Origin: Candidatus Fonsibacter lacus
Lineage (GTDB): Bacteria > Pseudomonadota > Gammaproteobacteria > Burkholderiales > Burkholderiaceae_C
Direction: 5' to 3'
DNA length: 44,967 nucleotides
NCBI GenBank assembly: GCA_009921245.1
Contig: RFXW01000002.1
Coordinates: forward strand, 1-44,967
The notes under the pieces were generated by a model that saw nothing but the letters and a program-made list of their open reading frames with translations, was not told the DNA's origin and searched no databases. The position numbers and the translations under genes are program-made. Shown here in pieces: positions 1-16,524 of this stretch. Numbering within the stretch: the first letter of the stretch is position 1; every line of letters starts with the position of its first letter.

Positions 1-2
1 GC

Positions 3-53
3 AAGCAGGTGGCCGGCAAGGGCTGGTGCAGCGCGTGGGTGAAGAAAGCCTAA
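3..53 (+). CDS. C-terminal end of a high-potential iron-sulfur protein (HiPIP), truncated by window edge
   Basis: Open frame from the window edge: KQVAGKGWCSAWVKKA*. The GWCxxW(xKK) ending is typical of the HiPIP C-terminus with the last cluster Cys. Only 16 codons are visible. Confidence 0.7.
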   Translation, partial: KQVAGKGWCSAWVKKA

Positions 54-86
54 TTAGGCACGCAGCAAGCGCACGCGCCCAAGGCG

Positions 87-113
87 CCCAGGCGGCGGTA
101 CCTTCCGCCTGGG
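87..113. terminator. Stem-loop between HiPIP and tspO 3' ends; possible terminator
   Basis: Perfect 9-bp stem CCCAGGCGG / CCGCCTGGG with a 9-nt loop, lying between two convergent genes. No clear U-tract. Confidence 0.55.
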
Positions 114-122
114 GGCTGCGCT

Positions 123-602
123 TTAAGCAAAGGGTGCGTTGGCGTTAACCACCGCGGCGTTAAGGGCCGCAGCAAACGAAACCCATGCGGCGTAGGGCAC
201 CAAGCACCACGCCGCTTTTGGGCTGTACTGGCGGGTGACCCACCACAGGTGAATCACCGACGCCCACAGCACGCCAACCTCGGCCAGCGCCCAGTCTGGG
301 CGTTGCGCGTAAAAAAACAAGGCACTCCAGGTCACGTTGCATACGCTGTTGATGGCATAAGCCAGCAACACCTGGCGCTTGGCGTGTGCCGTGCTGGCGC
401 CGCGCCACGCGTTGACGCCAGCCACCACACACAGCGCAAACAGTGTGGTCCAGACCGGGCCGAACCATAGGTCGGCGGGTTTCCAGGCCGGCTGCTGCAG
501 CGCAAAATACCAAGCGTCAAGCGTGGTGAGCGCGCCGCCCAATGAGGCCACCGCCAGCGCCCACAGTGACCCCAGCCACCAGTGGCGGGCCTGACCACTC
601 AT
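123..602 (-). CDS. tspO: TspO/MBR family tryptophan-rich sensory protein
   Basis: 159 aa, Trp-rich, five-TM pattern; motifs QQPAWKPADLWFGPVWT and YAINSVCNVTWSALFF fit the TspO/PBR family. Confidence 0.88.
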   Translation of the reverse strand: MSGQARHWWLGSLWALAVASLGGALTTLDAWYFALQQPAWKPADLWFGPVWTTLFALCVVAGVNAWRGASTAHAKRQVLLAYAINSVCNVTWSALFFYAQRPDWALAEVGVLWASVIHLWWVTRQYSPKAAWCLVPYAAWVSFAAALNAAVVNANAPFA

Positions 603-1789
603 ACCCGTGCCATGCCAAGCAAATGGGCCAAGTCTTTAAAGAAGATACGAATGTGGGCCATGGGTTTGCGGCGCACCAAGCGTTTGTTCATGTAGGCGTC
701 GAAGGTGAGTTGTTGCACGTCTTGATCTTCGCAAATTTTGACAAACCTTTCGCGCCGTCGGTTGTTGCGGTACCAAAACGATTGCATGATGCCCAGCACC
801 CAAAAAATCTTGCCATGGGCGCGCATGAATTTTTTGCGTGCCAGTTTGAGCGAGGCTGGGTTGCCCCCGCGCAGGTAGGCGTGCGCAGCCTCAGCGGCGA
901 GTTGGCCGCCCAGCATGGCGTAGTAAATGCCCTCGCCCGAGGCGGGTGCAACCACGCCGGCGGCGTCGCCGGCCAACACCACGTCACGGCCGTTGTCCCA
1001 GCGTGGCAGGGGTTTCATGGGTATGGGCGCGCCTTCGCGGCGCACGGTGGTGGCGTGTTCCAGGCCGCTTTGCTGGCGTAGGGTGGCAACAGCGTCGCGC
1101 AACGAGAAGCCTTTGTTGGCGCTGCCTGTGCCGACGCTTAAGGTTTGTCCATGGGGAAAGACCCAGCCGTAAAAGTCGGGTGAGATATGCCCTTGGTACA
1201 CCACATCGCAGCGCTCGTGGTGGTAGTTGGCGGGGGTGTGCGCCGGCGTGCTTAGGATTTCGTGATACGCAAAAACGCATGGCATGCGCTCGGCGTGTGC
1301 AATGTTTTGCTTGGCCACCGCGGAGCGCGCGCCATCGGCGCCAATCACCACCCGCGTTTGCGCCTCACCAACACGACCATCGGCGCAGCGGTAGCGCACC
1401 ACGGGTTGGTCGCCTTGGTCGCGGTCGATGTCGATGAACGTGCCGGTGGCGCGTTGAACGCCGGCGTTCGCCGCGCGGGCGCGCAGCCATTCGTCAAAGT
1501 GTTCGCGGTCGACCATGCCAACAAAACCGTTGTCGATTGGAATGTCAACGTGTTTGCGGCTGGGCGCCACCATGCGGGCGCAGCGCGCTTTGGCCACCAG
1601 CATGTGGTCGGGAATGGCAAAGTCGCGGATTAACCGCGGCGGAATGGCGCCACCGCAGGGTTTGATGCGACCACCGCGATCGAGCAGCAGCACGCGGTTG
1701 CCCGATTCGGCCAGGTATTGCGCGGCGGTGGCGCCGGCGGGGCCGCCACCGACGACAACCGCATCAAAAAAAGGACGTTCGATGTTCAT
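599..1789 (-). CDS. bchP: Geranylgeranyl diphosphate / geranylgeranyl-bacteriochlorophyll reductase
   Basis: FAD GG-reductase: VVGGGPAGATAAQYLAESG, DRGGRIKPCGGAIPP, VVLAGDAAGVVAPASGEGIYYAM. ATG at 1789 fits the family start better than the longer ORF start at 2026. Confidence 0.95.
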   Translation of the reverse strand: MNIERPFFDAVVVGGGPAGATAAQYLAESGNRVLLLDRGGRIKPCGGAIPPRLIRDFAIPDHMLVAKARCARMVAPSRKHVDIPIDNGFVGMVDREHFDEWLRARAANAGVQRATGTFIDIDRDQGDQPVVRYRCADGRVGEAQTRVVIGADGARSAVAKQNIAHAERMPCVFAYHEILSTPAHTPANYHHERCDVVYQGHISPDFYGWVFPHGQTLSVGTGSANKGFSLRDAVATLRQQSGLEHATTVRREGAPIPMKPLPRWDNGRDVVLAGDAAGVVAPASGEGIYYAMLGGQLAAEAAHAYLRGGNPASLKLARKKFMRAHGKIFWVLGIMQSFWYRNNRRRERFVKICEDQDVQQLTFDAYMNKRLVRRKPMAHIRIFFKDLAHLLGMARV

Positions 1790-3153
1790 GCGTGTTCTCC
1801 TTGCGGCCCAAGGCTTGGGTGCCGTTGACGATGGGCGGTGAGTGCCGCTTGCCCGGGTCGAATGCGCAGCGCCAGCCAGGCCGATAGACCAAACAAGCCA
1901 GCTTCGAGTGCAAAAACGCTGGCGTAGGCGGTACCGGGGTCGGCCCAAAGGGCGCGCGCCAAATCGGCGGCGCCGGTGCCAACCAGCCCGCCCAACGCAA
2001 AGGCCATGGCCTGCGCCGCGCCCCATAAGCCCATGCGGGTGCCTTCGCGGGCTTGGCGCCCTTGGTCGGCCAGCATCATCATGGAGCCGATGGCGCCAAT
2101 GGAAAACATGCCGTTGGCCACGCCCAAGGCAAACACGGTGCCACGCAGCGGCCAGGCGTGCCCCACCACACCCGCAGCAACCAGTGCCAACAACGCCAGC
2201 GCCGAGGCGGCGCAGCCCACCAGGGTCCAGCCGCGCAGCGAGGCCAGTCGTTGTCCCCAGCGTGATTGAAGGTGGCGTCCACCCCAGGCGGTGGCCAGCG
2301 CCACGCCTATCATGCCCAGCAGCACGCCGCCGTGTTGGACACCGGCAAGCTGTGTGGATTGGCCGGGCGTCATGCCAAAAGCGGCGCCAGCGAAGGGCTC
2401 AAGAATCAGGTCTTGGGAGCTGTACGCCAGCATGGAGACAAACACAAAAATGGTGAAGTGCCGCGCCTGCGGCTCGCGCCACACCTGCTGCAACGCTTGG
2501 CCAAAGGCCTGCCAAGACAGTCCGTTGGCCGACGGCGGCTCGGGTGCGGCCGTGGCTTGGGTAACGCGCGGCTCAAGCCCGGTTAAGGCGATCAGTGCCA
2601 GCAGCAAGGCCAACCCCGAGACGGTGGCGGCCACAGCCAGCAGACGCGCCGGGCTGTAGGGGTCTAGAAAGTGACCCGCCAAGCCGGCGGTGATGGCAAA
2701 GCCAGCGATCATCATCATCCACACCACCGCCGCGGCGGCGCCGCGCCGCGCCGGGGCCACGCATTTGGCCAACAACGCCAGCAGCGAGGTGCCTGCGGCC
2801 GAGACGCCAAGGCCGATCAGGACAAACGCCAACGCCGCCAATGCCATGCCGGCGGCGGGGTCGGATTGCATCCACACCACCGCGGCCGCTGCAAGCACGC
2901 CACCAATGGCCAAGCCGGTCATGCCGCCGACAATCCAAGGGGTGCGGCGTTGCCATACGTCTGAGCCGTAGCCCATGGTGGGGCGCGACAGCTGCACCGC
3001 GTAGTGCAGCGCCACCAGCGCCCCTGGCAGCAGCGCCGGTAACGCCAGCTCAACCACCATGACCCGGTTGAGCGTGGAGGTGGTGAGCACCACCACCGCG
3101 CCCAGTGCCATTTGCACCAAGCCCAAGCGAATGATTCCAAGCCAACTTAGCAT
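1786..3153 (-). CDS. PucC/LhaA-type MFS protein (BCH2 family) between bchG and bchP
   Basis: 12-TM protein starting MLSWLGIIRLGLVQMALGAVVVLTTSTLNRVMVVELALPALLPGALVALHY; conserved PucC-family N-terminus and bchG-orf-bchP position. Confidence 0.88.
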   Translation of the reverse strand: MLSWLGIIRLGLVQMALGAVVVLTTSTLNRVMVVELALPALLPGALVALHYAVQLSRPTMGYGSDVWQRRTPWIVGGMTGLAIGGVLAAAAVVWMQSDPAAGMALAALAFVLIGLGVSAAGTSLLALLAKCVAPARRGAAAAVVWMMMIAGFAITAGLAGHFLDPYSPARLLAVAATVSGLALLLALIALTGLEPRVTQATAAPEPPSANGLSWQAFGQALQQVWREPQARHFTIFVFVSMLAYSSQDLILEPFAGAAFGMTPGQSTQLAGVQHGGVLLGMIGVALATAWGGRHLQSRWGQRLASLRGWTLVGCAASALALLALVAAGVVGHAWPLRGTVFALGVANGMFSIGAIGSMMMLADQGRQAREGTRMGLWGAAQAMAFALGGLVGTGAADLARALWADPGTAYASVFALEAGLFGLSAWLALRIRPGQAALTAHRQRHPSLGPQGEHA

Positions 3154-3160
3154 GTGCTGC

Positions 3161-4042
3161 TCACCCCAGGCTTGCGCCGCGTAGGGCAAACGCGCTGACC
3201 ATCATGCCGGCGACAAACAACGGCACCCCAACGCCGCTGTACCAGCGGGCTCGGCCCATGACGTCTCGCAAAAAGCGTTGCATGAGGCGTGCTTGCACAA
3301 CCATAAGTGCCGCCACGGCAAGGGCGTGCCACGCTTGCCCCCACTGCAGCAGCAGCCCAACCACCACCGCTTGAGGCAGCAGCATGATGGCGCAGGCCAC
3401 GCGGGCGGCGCGTTGTACGCCCAATTGAACCGGCAACGAGCGCACGCCCATGCGGCGGTCGCCGTCGATGGCTTTGAAGTCGTTAAGGGTCATGATGCCG
3501 TGGGTGCCCACGCTGTAAAGCGCGGCCAGCAGCAGCGAGCGGCTTTCGGGCCACACGCCGCCGGCCATGATGGCGGCCCCGGTAAGCCAGGCAATGCCCT
3601 CGTAGCTGATGCCGCAAGCGGCGTTGCCCCACCAGCCATTGGCCTTAAGGCGCAGCGGCGGCGCGCTGTAAGCCCACGCCAAGGCCAGTGCCAAGGCCGT
3701 GGCCAGCAGCCCCACCGGGCCCAGCGCCAGGCCCACCACCAGCGACAACACGGTCCACAGCAGCGCCAGGTACAAGCCCCAGCGACCGGGGATACGGCCC
3801 GATGGGATGGGGCGGTGCGGCTCGTTGATGGCGTCCACGTGCCGGTCGAACCAGTCGTTGACGGCCTGACTGGTGGCGCAGACCATGGGCCCGGCCAGCA
3901 ACACGCCCAGCAGCAGCAGGTGCCACTGCCCATTCATGGGCGCGGCAGAGGCCACCACCCCACAGGCAAAGGCCCACATGGGGGGGAACCAAGTGATGGG
4001 TTTAAAGAGTTCGGCTACCGCCGACAAAGACGGAATCGTCAT
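3161..4042 (-). CDS. bchG: Bacteriochlorophyll synthase (chlorophyll synthase, UbiA family)
   Basis: UbiA prenyltransferase motifs NDWFDRHVDAINEPHRPIPSGRIPG and NDFKAIDGDRRMGVRSLPVQLG. Confidence 0.95.
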   Translation of the reverse strand: MTIPSLSAVAELFKPITWFPPMWAFACGVVASAAPMNGQWHLLLLGVLLAGPMVCATSQAVNDWFDRHVDAINEPHRPIPSGRIPGRWGLYLALLWTVLSLVVGLALGPVGLLATALALALAWAYSAPPLRLKANGWWGNAACGISYEGIAWLTGAAIMAGGVWPESRSLLLAALYSVGTHGIMTLNDFKAIDGDRRMGVRSLPVQLGVQRAARVACAIMLLPQAVVVGLLLQWGQAWHALAVAALMVVQARLMQRFLRDVMGRARWYSGVGVPLFVAGMMVSAFALRGASLG

Positions 4043-4071
4043 ACCGGCATTGTGGGATGCCGGTTGGGTTG

Positions 4072-4089
4072 TGTCAATTTATATTTACA
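4072..4089. promoter_or_regulatory. Putative PpsR/CrtJ operator upstream of bchG
   Basis: Perfect TGT-N12-ACA: TGTCAATTTATATTTACA, 30 bp upstream of the bchG start in the ppsR-bchG gap. Confidence 0.7.
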
Positions 4090-4102
4090 CTAACCAAGTA
4101 AT

Positions 4103-5503
4103 CTAGATTTGACTTCCGGCTTTGGCCGAGGCTTCATCAACCCCGTCGGTCATTTGAAAGCGACGCAGCTTGATGTATAGGCTTTGGCGCGACAAGCCCA
4201 GCATTTCGGCGGCTGAGGCGCGGTTGTCTCCGGTGAGCTCGAGCGCGGCTTGGATGCACAGCTGTTCGATAAGGTCGGTGGTTTCGCGCACGATGTCTTT
4301 GAGCGGCAGCCGGCCAACCAGTTCGGTCATTTCGCTGGCGGTGCGGGGCAGCTCTTTGGGGGTGTCGTCCAGGCGGCGGCTGACATCGCGTATGACCAAG
4401 CCGTAGCGCGGCGCGGGTGCGTCGCCAACGGCTGCAGCCGATATTTCGATGTCGGTGTTGGCGCCTTGGCTGCCGCGCAGCTCGGTGGCGAACAAGCGCA
4501 CGCTGCCGTGTTGTTTAAGGTTGGACAACAGCACGCTTTGATCGACGTCTTCGCGCCCAAGCCATGCTTGCAGCGCGGTGCCCACCACTTGTTCGGGGCT
4601 GACGCATTGCGTGAGGCGCAAAAAACTGGCGTTGGCGTGTTGGATGACACCCGCCGCGTTGGTAATAAGCAGCGCATCGGGCGCGGTGGCCACCACCGGA
4701 TCCCAGGTGTTGGGGTTGGGCTCCAACGCGGTGGCCTGCGTAGACAAGCGCAGCAGCCACTGGCTGGCGCCGCCCATGTCGGTGCGTTGCAAGGCCGCGT
4801 GGCAAGCTTGGCCGTTGGGTTCAAGTTCGAGCTGCGCCACCCGTGGCAGGTTACCGGCGCGCAGTTCGCCGGCGTGCTGCAGCAAGGCTTGGCGTGAGGC
4901 GTCGCCCAGCTGGCTGAGCAGGTTCCAGCCCGATTGTTCGAGGCCTGGCCCAAGCAGTTGGTGTGCTGCGGCGTTGGCTTGTACCAAAGTAAAGTGCTCG
5001 GCGTCGAGCACCAACAAAGCGTCGCCGCTGAGTTGCATGAGGGCGTGCGCACGGGCTTGCAAGCGTTGTTGCATGCGGGTGGTGTCGCGCAGGTCGCGCC
5101 CAATCGCTGCAAATTGGGCGCTGTGTTCGCGCGCGCCCAGTGGCACCACACGGTAGTTCATGGGCAGGTCGCTGCCCATGGCGCTGGGGTGGTTGACTTG
5201 ACGCGCCACGGCGGGTTGCCCACGCCTGGCGTCGTTGAGCATGGCTTGCACCTTGGGCACGCTTTCACCGGTCACGGTGTTGGCCCACGCTTGGCCAATC
5301 CATTCGGTAAGGTTCCAGGCCGCCAAGTCTTCTCGGCTGCAGGCGAGGTCCAGTATGTTGCCGTCGGCGTTGAGGAGCAACACCACGTCACCGCTGGCAG
5401 CCAACAGCGAGGCGGCCGACGATGCCGAGAGGGCGCCCAGATGCTGATCAGCCGAACTGAAGTTCAAACTGGGCTGGGGTTGTCGTGCGGTCATATCATT
5501 CAA
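4103..5503 (-). CDS. ppsR: PpsR/CrtJ transcriptional repressor (PAS domains plus FIS-type HTH)
   Basis: 466 aa; PAS-like repeats; C-terminal LCIQAALELTGDNRASAAEMLGLSRQSLYIKLRRF HTH. Confidence 0.94.
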   Translation of the reverse strand: MNDMTARQPQPSLNFSSADQHLGALSASSAASLLAASGDVVLLLNADGNILDLACSREDLAAWNLTEWIGQAWANTVTGESVPKVQAMLNDARRGQPAVARQVNHPSAMGSDLPMNYRVVPLGAREHSAQFAAIGRDLRDTTRMQQRLQARAHALMQLSGDALLVLDAEHFTLVQANAAAHQLLGPGLEQSGWNLLSQLGDASRQALLQHAGELRAGNLPRVAQLELEPNGQACHAALQRTDMGGASQWLLRLSTQATALEPNPNTWDPVVATAPDALLITNAAGVIQHANASFLRLTQCVSPEQVVGTALQAWLGREDVDQSVLLSNLKQHGSVRLFATELRGSQGANTDIEISAAAVGDAPAPRYGLVIRDVSRRLDDTPKELPRTASEMTELVGRLPLKDIVRETTDLIEQLCIQAALELTGDNRASAAEMLGLSRQSLYIKLRRFQMTDGVDEASAKAGSQI

Positions 5504-5508
5504 AACAA

Positions 5509-6378
5509 TTAACGATGCGCTTTGAAATTAGGTTGTAGGTATTGTGCCGCCAAACGGGCAACGTCGGGGGCGGTACCGGCCACGGCGTTGAGGCCAAGGT
5601 GGGTGGCGGGTATGTCTAGGTCGGCCAGTCCCGCGCCGCCAGCCAACAAAACCAAGTTGGGGTTGGCGCTGGCGGTGCGCAGCGCGCGGGCCAGTTCGGC
5701 CAGTGGCGCGGTGCCGCTGGTGTGGCCCACGCTAAGGGCAACCACTTGCACGTTGTGCCGCTGAATCCAGCTTACCGCCTCGGCTTGATGGGTGAATTGT
5801 TGGCGTTGCACCACCCAGCCGGCTTGCAAAAGAAATTCGGCCACCATGGACAGGCCAAAGGTGTGCTGCTCGCCAGGTAGCGGGCACAGCAGCACTTGTC
5901 CGGGCGAGGCAAGGCCGCTGACAGGACGGCTTAAGGGGTGCTCGCGCAGCAGCTGCTGCAGTTGCCCCATGCCCCAGGTGACCTCAACAAAATTACAGGT
6001 ATCGGTTTCCCAGTGCCGGCCCAAGACCCGTGCCGCGGGCGCCAGCAGATACATGTACATGTCCTCGGTGCTGACGCCAATGCCGAGTTGATCGCGCACC
6101 AACTGCCGCGCGGGCTCAATCGATTCCTCTAGCACGTGGCCGGCCAGTTCCAGCACCGCCGCTTCGCTGGGCAGGACGCGGGCTTTGTCGCCGTTGGCCG
6201 CACGCCCCAATAAGGTAGGCACCACGCGGTGCGTAATGGCTTGCCGTAACAGCTCCCGTGGGAGGTTGGAGGGCCGGTTGACCGCGTCTGGCGAAGGCCG
6301 TGGTGAAGGCATGGGTGCCCTTTGGTTGGGTGGTCCCAGCGATTGATTACCGCCAGGTGCACAGAGTATTACGGACAT
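5509..6378 (-). CDS. ppaA: PpaA/AerR-type cobalamin-binding photosynthesis regulator
   Basis: B12-binding-like domain with GEQHTFGLSMVAEFLLQAGW and LLAGGAGLADL; directly upstream of ppsR. Start may be 6378 or ATG 6312. Confidence 0.9.
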   Translation of the reverse strand: MSVILCAPGGNQSLGPPNQRAPMPSPRPSPDAVNRPSNLPRELLRQAITHRVVPTLLGRAANGDKARVLPSEAAVLELAGHVLEESIEPARQLVRDQLGIGVSTEDMYMYLLAPAARVLGRHWETDTCNFVEVTWGMGQLQQLLREHPLSRPVSGLASPGQVLLCPLPGEQHTFGLSMVAEFLLQAGWVVQRQQFTHQAEAVSWIQRHNVQVVALSVGHTSGTAPLAELARALRTASANPNLVLLAGGAGLADLDIPATHLGLNAVAGTAPDVARLAAQYLQPNFKAHR

Positions 6379-6457
6379 GTTGGATGGGCGTCAAGGCGTG
6401 GTTCTTTAGAGTAGTTTTAAAGTATTCATCATTAAGGGTTAACCGGGGTCGTTGAGA

Positions 6458-6491
6458 TGTAAATAAATATTGACGTCATTAAAAGTTGACA
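6458..6491. promoter_or_regulatory. Tandem degenerate PpsR boxes in the bchF promoter
   Basis: TGTAAATAAATATTGACG (TGT-N12-ACG, 6458-6475) overlaps CGTCATTAAAAGTTGACA (CGT-N12-ACA, 6474-6491). Confidence 0.6.
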
Positions 6492-6514
6492 CAATCGCCC
6501 CGTCGGGCTAAATT
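6486..6514 (+). promoter_or_regulatory. Candidate sigma70 promoter of the bchF operon
   Basis: TTGACA - 17 nt - TAAATT, immediately upstream of the bchF ATG at 6521. Confidence 0.6.
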
Positions 6515-6520
6515 GACGCC

Positions 6521-8310
<1,790 letters not shown>

Positions 8311-8315
8311 ACGCC

Positions 8316-9816
8316 ATGGAACTGACGCTTTGGACGTATGAAGGCCCCCCGCACGTAGGGGCCATGCGTGTGGCCACCGCCATGCGGGATGTGCACTACG
8401 TGCTGCATGCGCCGCAAGGCGATACCTACGCCGATTTGTTGTTCACCATGATTGAGCGTTTGCCGCGCCGCCCACCGGTGACGTACACCACCTTTCAGGC
8501 GCGTGATTTGGGCAGCGACACGGCGCAGTTGTTTAAAGATGCGGTGCGCGACGCGCACGCGCGCTTTGCACCCAAGGCCATGCTGGTAGGGGCCTCGTGC
8601 ACCGCCGAATTGATTCAAGACGACCCGGGTGGCTTGGCGCAGGCGCTGCAGCTGCCGATTCCTGTGGTGCCGCTGGAGCTGCCCGCGTACCAGCGCAAAG
8701 AAAACTGGGGTGCGGCCGAAACGCTGTACCGCATGGTGCGCGCCATGGCCGAGAACGTAAGCGTGGATCGCGCCAGTGTGCCCAAGGCCACCTGCAATTT
8801 GCTGGGCCCCATGGCGCTTGGGTTTCGGCACCGCGACGACGTGAAAGAAATTACCGCGCTGTTGCAGCGCATGGGTGTGCAAGTGCAAACGGTGGCGCCA
8901 TGGGAGGCCACGCCCGAGGACTTGGCGCGCTTGCCGCACGCGAACTTTAACGTGGTGATGTACCCCGAGTTGGCCGGTACCACCGCGCAGTGGCTGTGGC
9001 GACGCTTTGGCCAGCCGTTTACCCGCACCGTGCCCATTGGGCGTGGGGCCACCGCCGACTTTGTGCGCGAGGTGGCGGGCTTGGCCGAGGTTGACCCCGA
9101 ACCGGTGCTGCAGGGTTTGGCCGAACGCGCGCGCTGGTACGCGGCGTCGGTGGACAGCACCTACCTAACCGGCAAGCGCGTGTTTGTGTTTGGCGATGCC
9201 ACGCACGCCGTGGCCGCGGCGCGGGTGGCCAAAGAAGAAATGGGCTTTGAGGTGGTGGGCCTGGGCACCTACAGCCGTGAGCAAGCGCGTGAGGTGCGCG
9301 AGGCGGCCTCGCGCCTGGGGTTGCAGGCGTTGATCACCGACGATTACTTGCAAGTTGAAGCCGCCATTGCTGAACTTCAGCCCGAGCTGGTGTTGGGCAC
9401 GCAAATGGAGCGGCATATTGCCAAGCGCCTGGGTATGCCGTGTGCGGTGATTTCGGCGCCGGTGCATGTGCAAGATTTTCCGGCACGCTACGCGCCGCAA
9501 ATGGGCCCAGAAGGCGCCAACGTGTTGTTTGACACCTGGGTTCACCCCCTGATGATGGGCTTGGAAGAGCACCTGATTGGGATGTTCCGAGGTGACCACG
9601 AATTTCACGAAGACGCCGCCCCCTCGCACCTGGGCCACGGCACGCGTGCCGCCCCCGCGCCGGAGGTGAGCCCCGCCGAGGGTGGCTTGTGGGGCGACGA
9701 CGCCGAGCGCGAACTGCGCAAGGTGCCATTTTTTGTGCGCGGCAAAGCCAGGCGCAACACCGAACGTTTTGCCCGTGAGCATGGGCTTAGTCAAATCACC
9801 GTCGACACACTTTACG

Positions 9817-9842
<26 letters not shown>
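8316..9842 (+). CDS. bchB: Dark-operative protochlorophyllide reductase subunit B
   Basis: [23 protein letters not shown]..., [14 protein letters not shown], and conserved C-terminal domain. Confidence 0.97.
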
Positions 9843-14432
<4,590 letters not shown>

Positions 14433-14433
<1 letters not shown>

Positions 14434-15122
14434 TGCCAGACACCGCGTACCTGCAGCGCCGCGCGCAAATTGAGCACTACTTTGACCGCACCGCGGCCAA
14501 GGCATGGGAGCGGCTGACCTCAGACGCCCCGTTGGGTCGCATACGCGCCTCGGTACGCGCCGGGCGCGACGCCATGCGCGAGACGTTGCTGCAGTGGTTG
14601 CCTCTGGATTTGCAGGGCCAGCGCGTGCTTGATGCCGGCTGCGGCACGGGCTTGTTGGCGCAGGCGTTGGCTGAGCGTGGGGCGCAGGTGGTGGCGGTGG
14701 ATTTGTCACCAACGTTGATTGAACTGGCCCGGCAGCGACAAGCCGAGGGCAGCACAAACGTGCAGTACCTGGCCGGTGACATGCTGGACGACGCCTTGGG
14801 TGATTTTGATTACATGGTGGCCATGGATTCGCTGATTCACTACGAACCGCAGCAGCTGGCCGATGCTTTGCAGCGCTTGGCGCCACGGGTTCGGCAGGCG
14901 ATGCTGTTTACTTTTGCACCGCGCACCCCGGCGTTGGCGCTGATGCATGGGGTGGGTCGTTGGTTCCCGCGCGGTGAGCGCTCGCCGGCGTTGCAGCCCA
15001 TGGCGCAGACGCGCCTACGCCCGCTGCTGAATCAGGCGCTGGGTGCGGCGTGGCAAGAGGGGCGTGGGCAGCGCATCTCGCGCGGCTTTTACACCTCGCA
15101 GGCTTGGGAGTGGCATCGGTGA
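14433..15122 (+). CDS. bchM: Mg-protoporphyrin IX O-methyltransferase
   Basis: SAM methyltransferase (VLDAGCGTGLLAQAL, FDYMVAMDSLIHYE); ATG overlaps the bchL stop. Confidence 0.95.
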
Positions 15123-16494
15123 AGGCTTGGCGCATGCACCCCCCGGCGTGGGCGCAAGCCCTGATGGCGCGTTATGTGCCGTTTGCAGACGCGGCTTCGG
15201 CCGATTTGCCGTTGGCCAAGTTGTGGCGCTTGTCGTTGTTTCAGGTGGCGATTGGCATTGCCACGGCGTTGCTGGTTGGCACGCTGAATCGGGTGATGAT
15301 TGTTGAGTTGGGCGTACCGGCGTGGTGGGTGGCGTTGTCGGTGGCGCTGCCTCTGGTGTTTGCGCCGATGCGCGCCATGATTGGCTACCGCAGCGATACC
15401 CATCCTTCGGCCTTGGGCTTGCGCCGCTTATGCCGTTTGCCTTGTTGCTGCTGGCCGACCCGCCCCCCGGCAGCCTTTGGCTGGGGCGTTTGGGCGCTGG
15501 TTTGGCGTTTGTGCTGGCTGGCGCGGGCATACAAATTACCCAAACCGCTGGCATGGCCTTGGCCTCGGATTTGGCCACCGAGCAAACCAGGCCGCGCGTG
15601 GTGGCGTTTTTGTATACCGCGCTGCTGGTGGGTTTGGTGCTGGGTGCGGCCGGCTTGGGGTGGATGCTGGCCGATTTTTCACCCAAGCGCTTGATTCAGG
15701 TGGTGCAAGGTTGTGCCGTGGCGGTGATGGTGCTTAACCTCACCGCGCTGTGGCGCCAAGAGGCACGCGGTGCACGCCGTGGCGCACGCGCCCCAGGCGG
15801 CTTTGCGTTGCAATGGCAGGCCATGATGGCCATGCCCGGCATGCGACGCTTTTTGTGGACGGTGGGTTTGGGCACCTGCGCATTTAGCATGCAAGACATT
15901 GTGCTTGAGCCCTACGGCGGCGAGGTACTGGGCTTGGCGGTGAGCCACACCAGCGCCTTAACGGCACTGAGCGCATTGGGTGCGATGTTGGCCTTTGCCT
16001 GGTCGGCGCATCAGGTGGCACGCGGCACCGATACCTGTCGGCTAGGGGCCAACGGCGTGTTGCTTGGTCTGCCAGCGTTTGCCATGGTGGTGTTTGCCGC
16101 GCCGTTGCAAGCGCCTTGGTTGTTTCAGTGCGGCGCGTTTTTGATTGGTATGGCGGGCGGCTTGTTTGCGGTGGGCATGCTGCTGACCGCCATGGAGTTT
16201 GTGCAAGGTGGCGCCAGCGGCTTGGTGTTGGGCGCATGGGGTGCGGTGCAAGCCAGCGCCGCGGGTGTGGCCATGGCATTGGGCGGGGCGTTACGCGATG
16301 GCGTGGGGCACTTGGCCATGGCGGGCCACTTGGGCGTGCCGTTGCAGTCGCCGGTGACCGGCTACAGCTTTGTTTTTCACCTAGAAATTTATTTGCTTTT
16401 TGTGGTGCTCATTGCGTTGGGCCCACTGGTGCGGCGCCGGCGGGGGCAAGCCCCCTCGGCCAATAGGTTGGGTCTGGCAGAAATGCCGGGATAA
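15119..16494 (+). pseudogene. lhaA: LhaA (PucC-family LH1 assembly factor), disrupted by a frameshift at ~15413-15427
   Basis: Frame 1: ...LFQVAIGIATALLVGTLNRVMIVELGVPAWWVALSVALPLVFAPMRAMIGYRSDTHPSALG; frame 2: LAPLMPFALLLLADPPPGSLWLGRLGAGLAFVLAGAGIQITQTAGMALASDLA... GTG start at 15119 overlaps the bchM stop. Confidence 0.87.
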
Positions 16495-16524
16495 GGGTGT
16501 GCGTTGTTTTTATAAGGAGAAACG

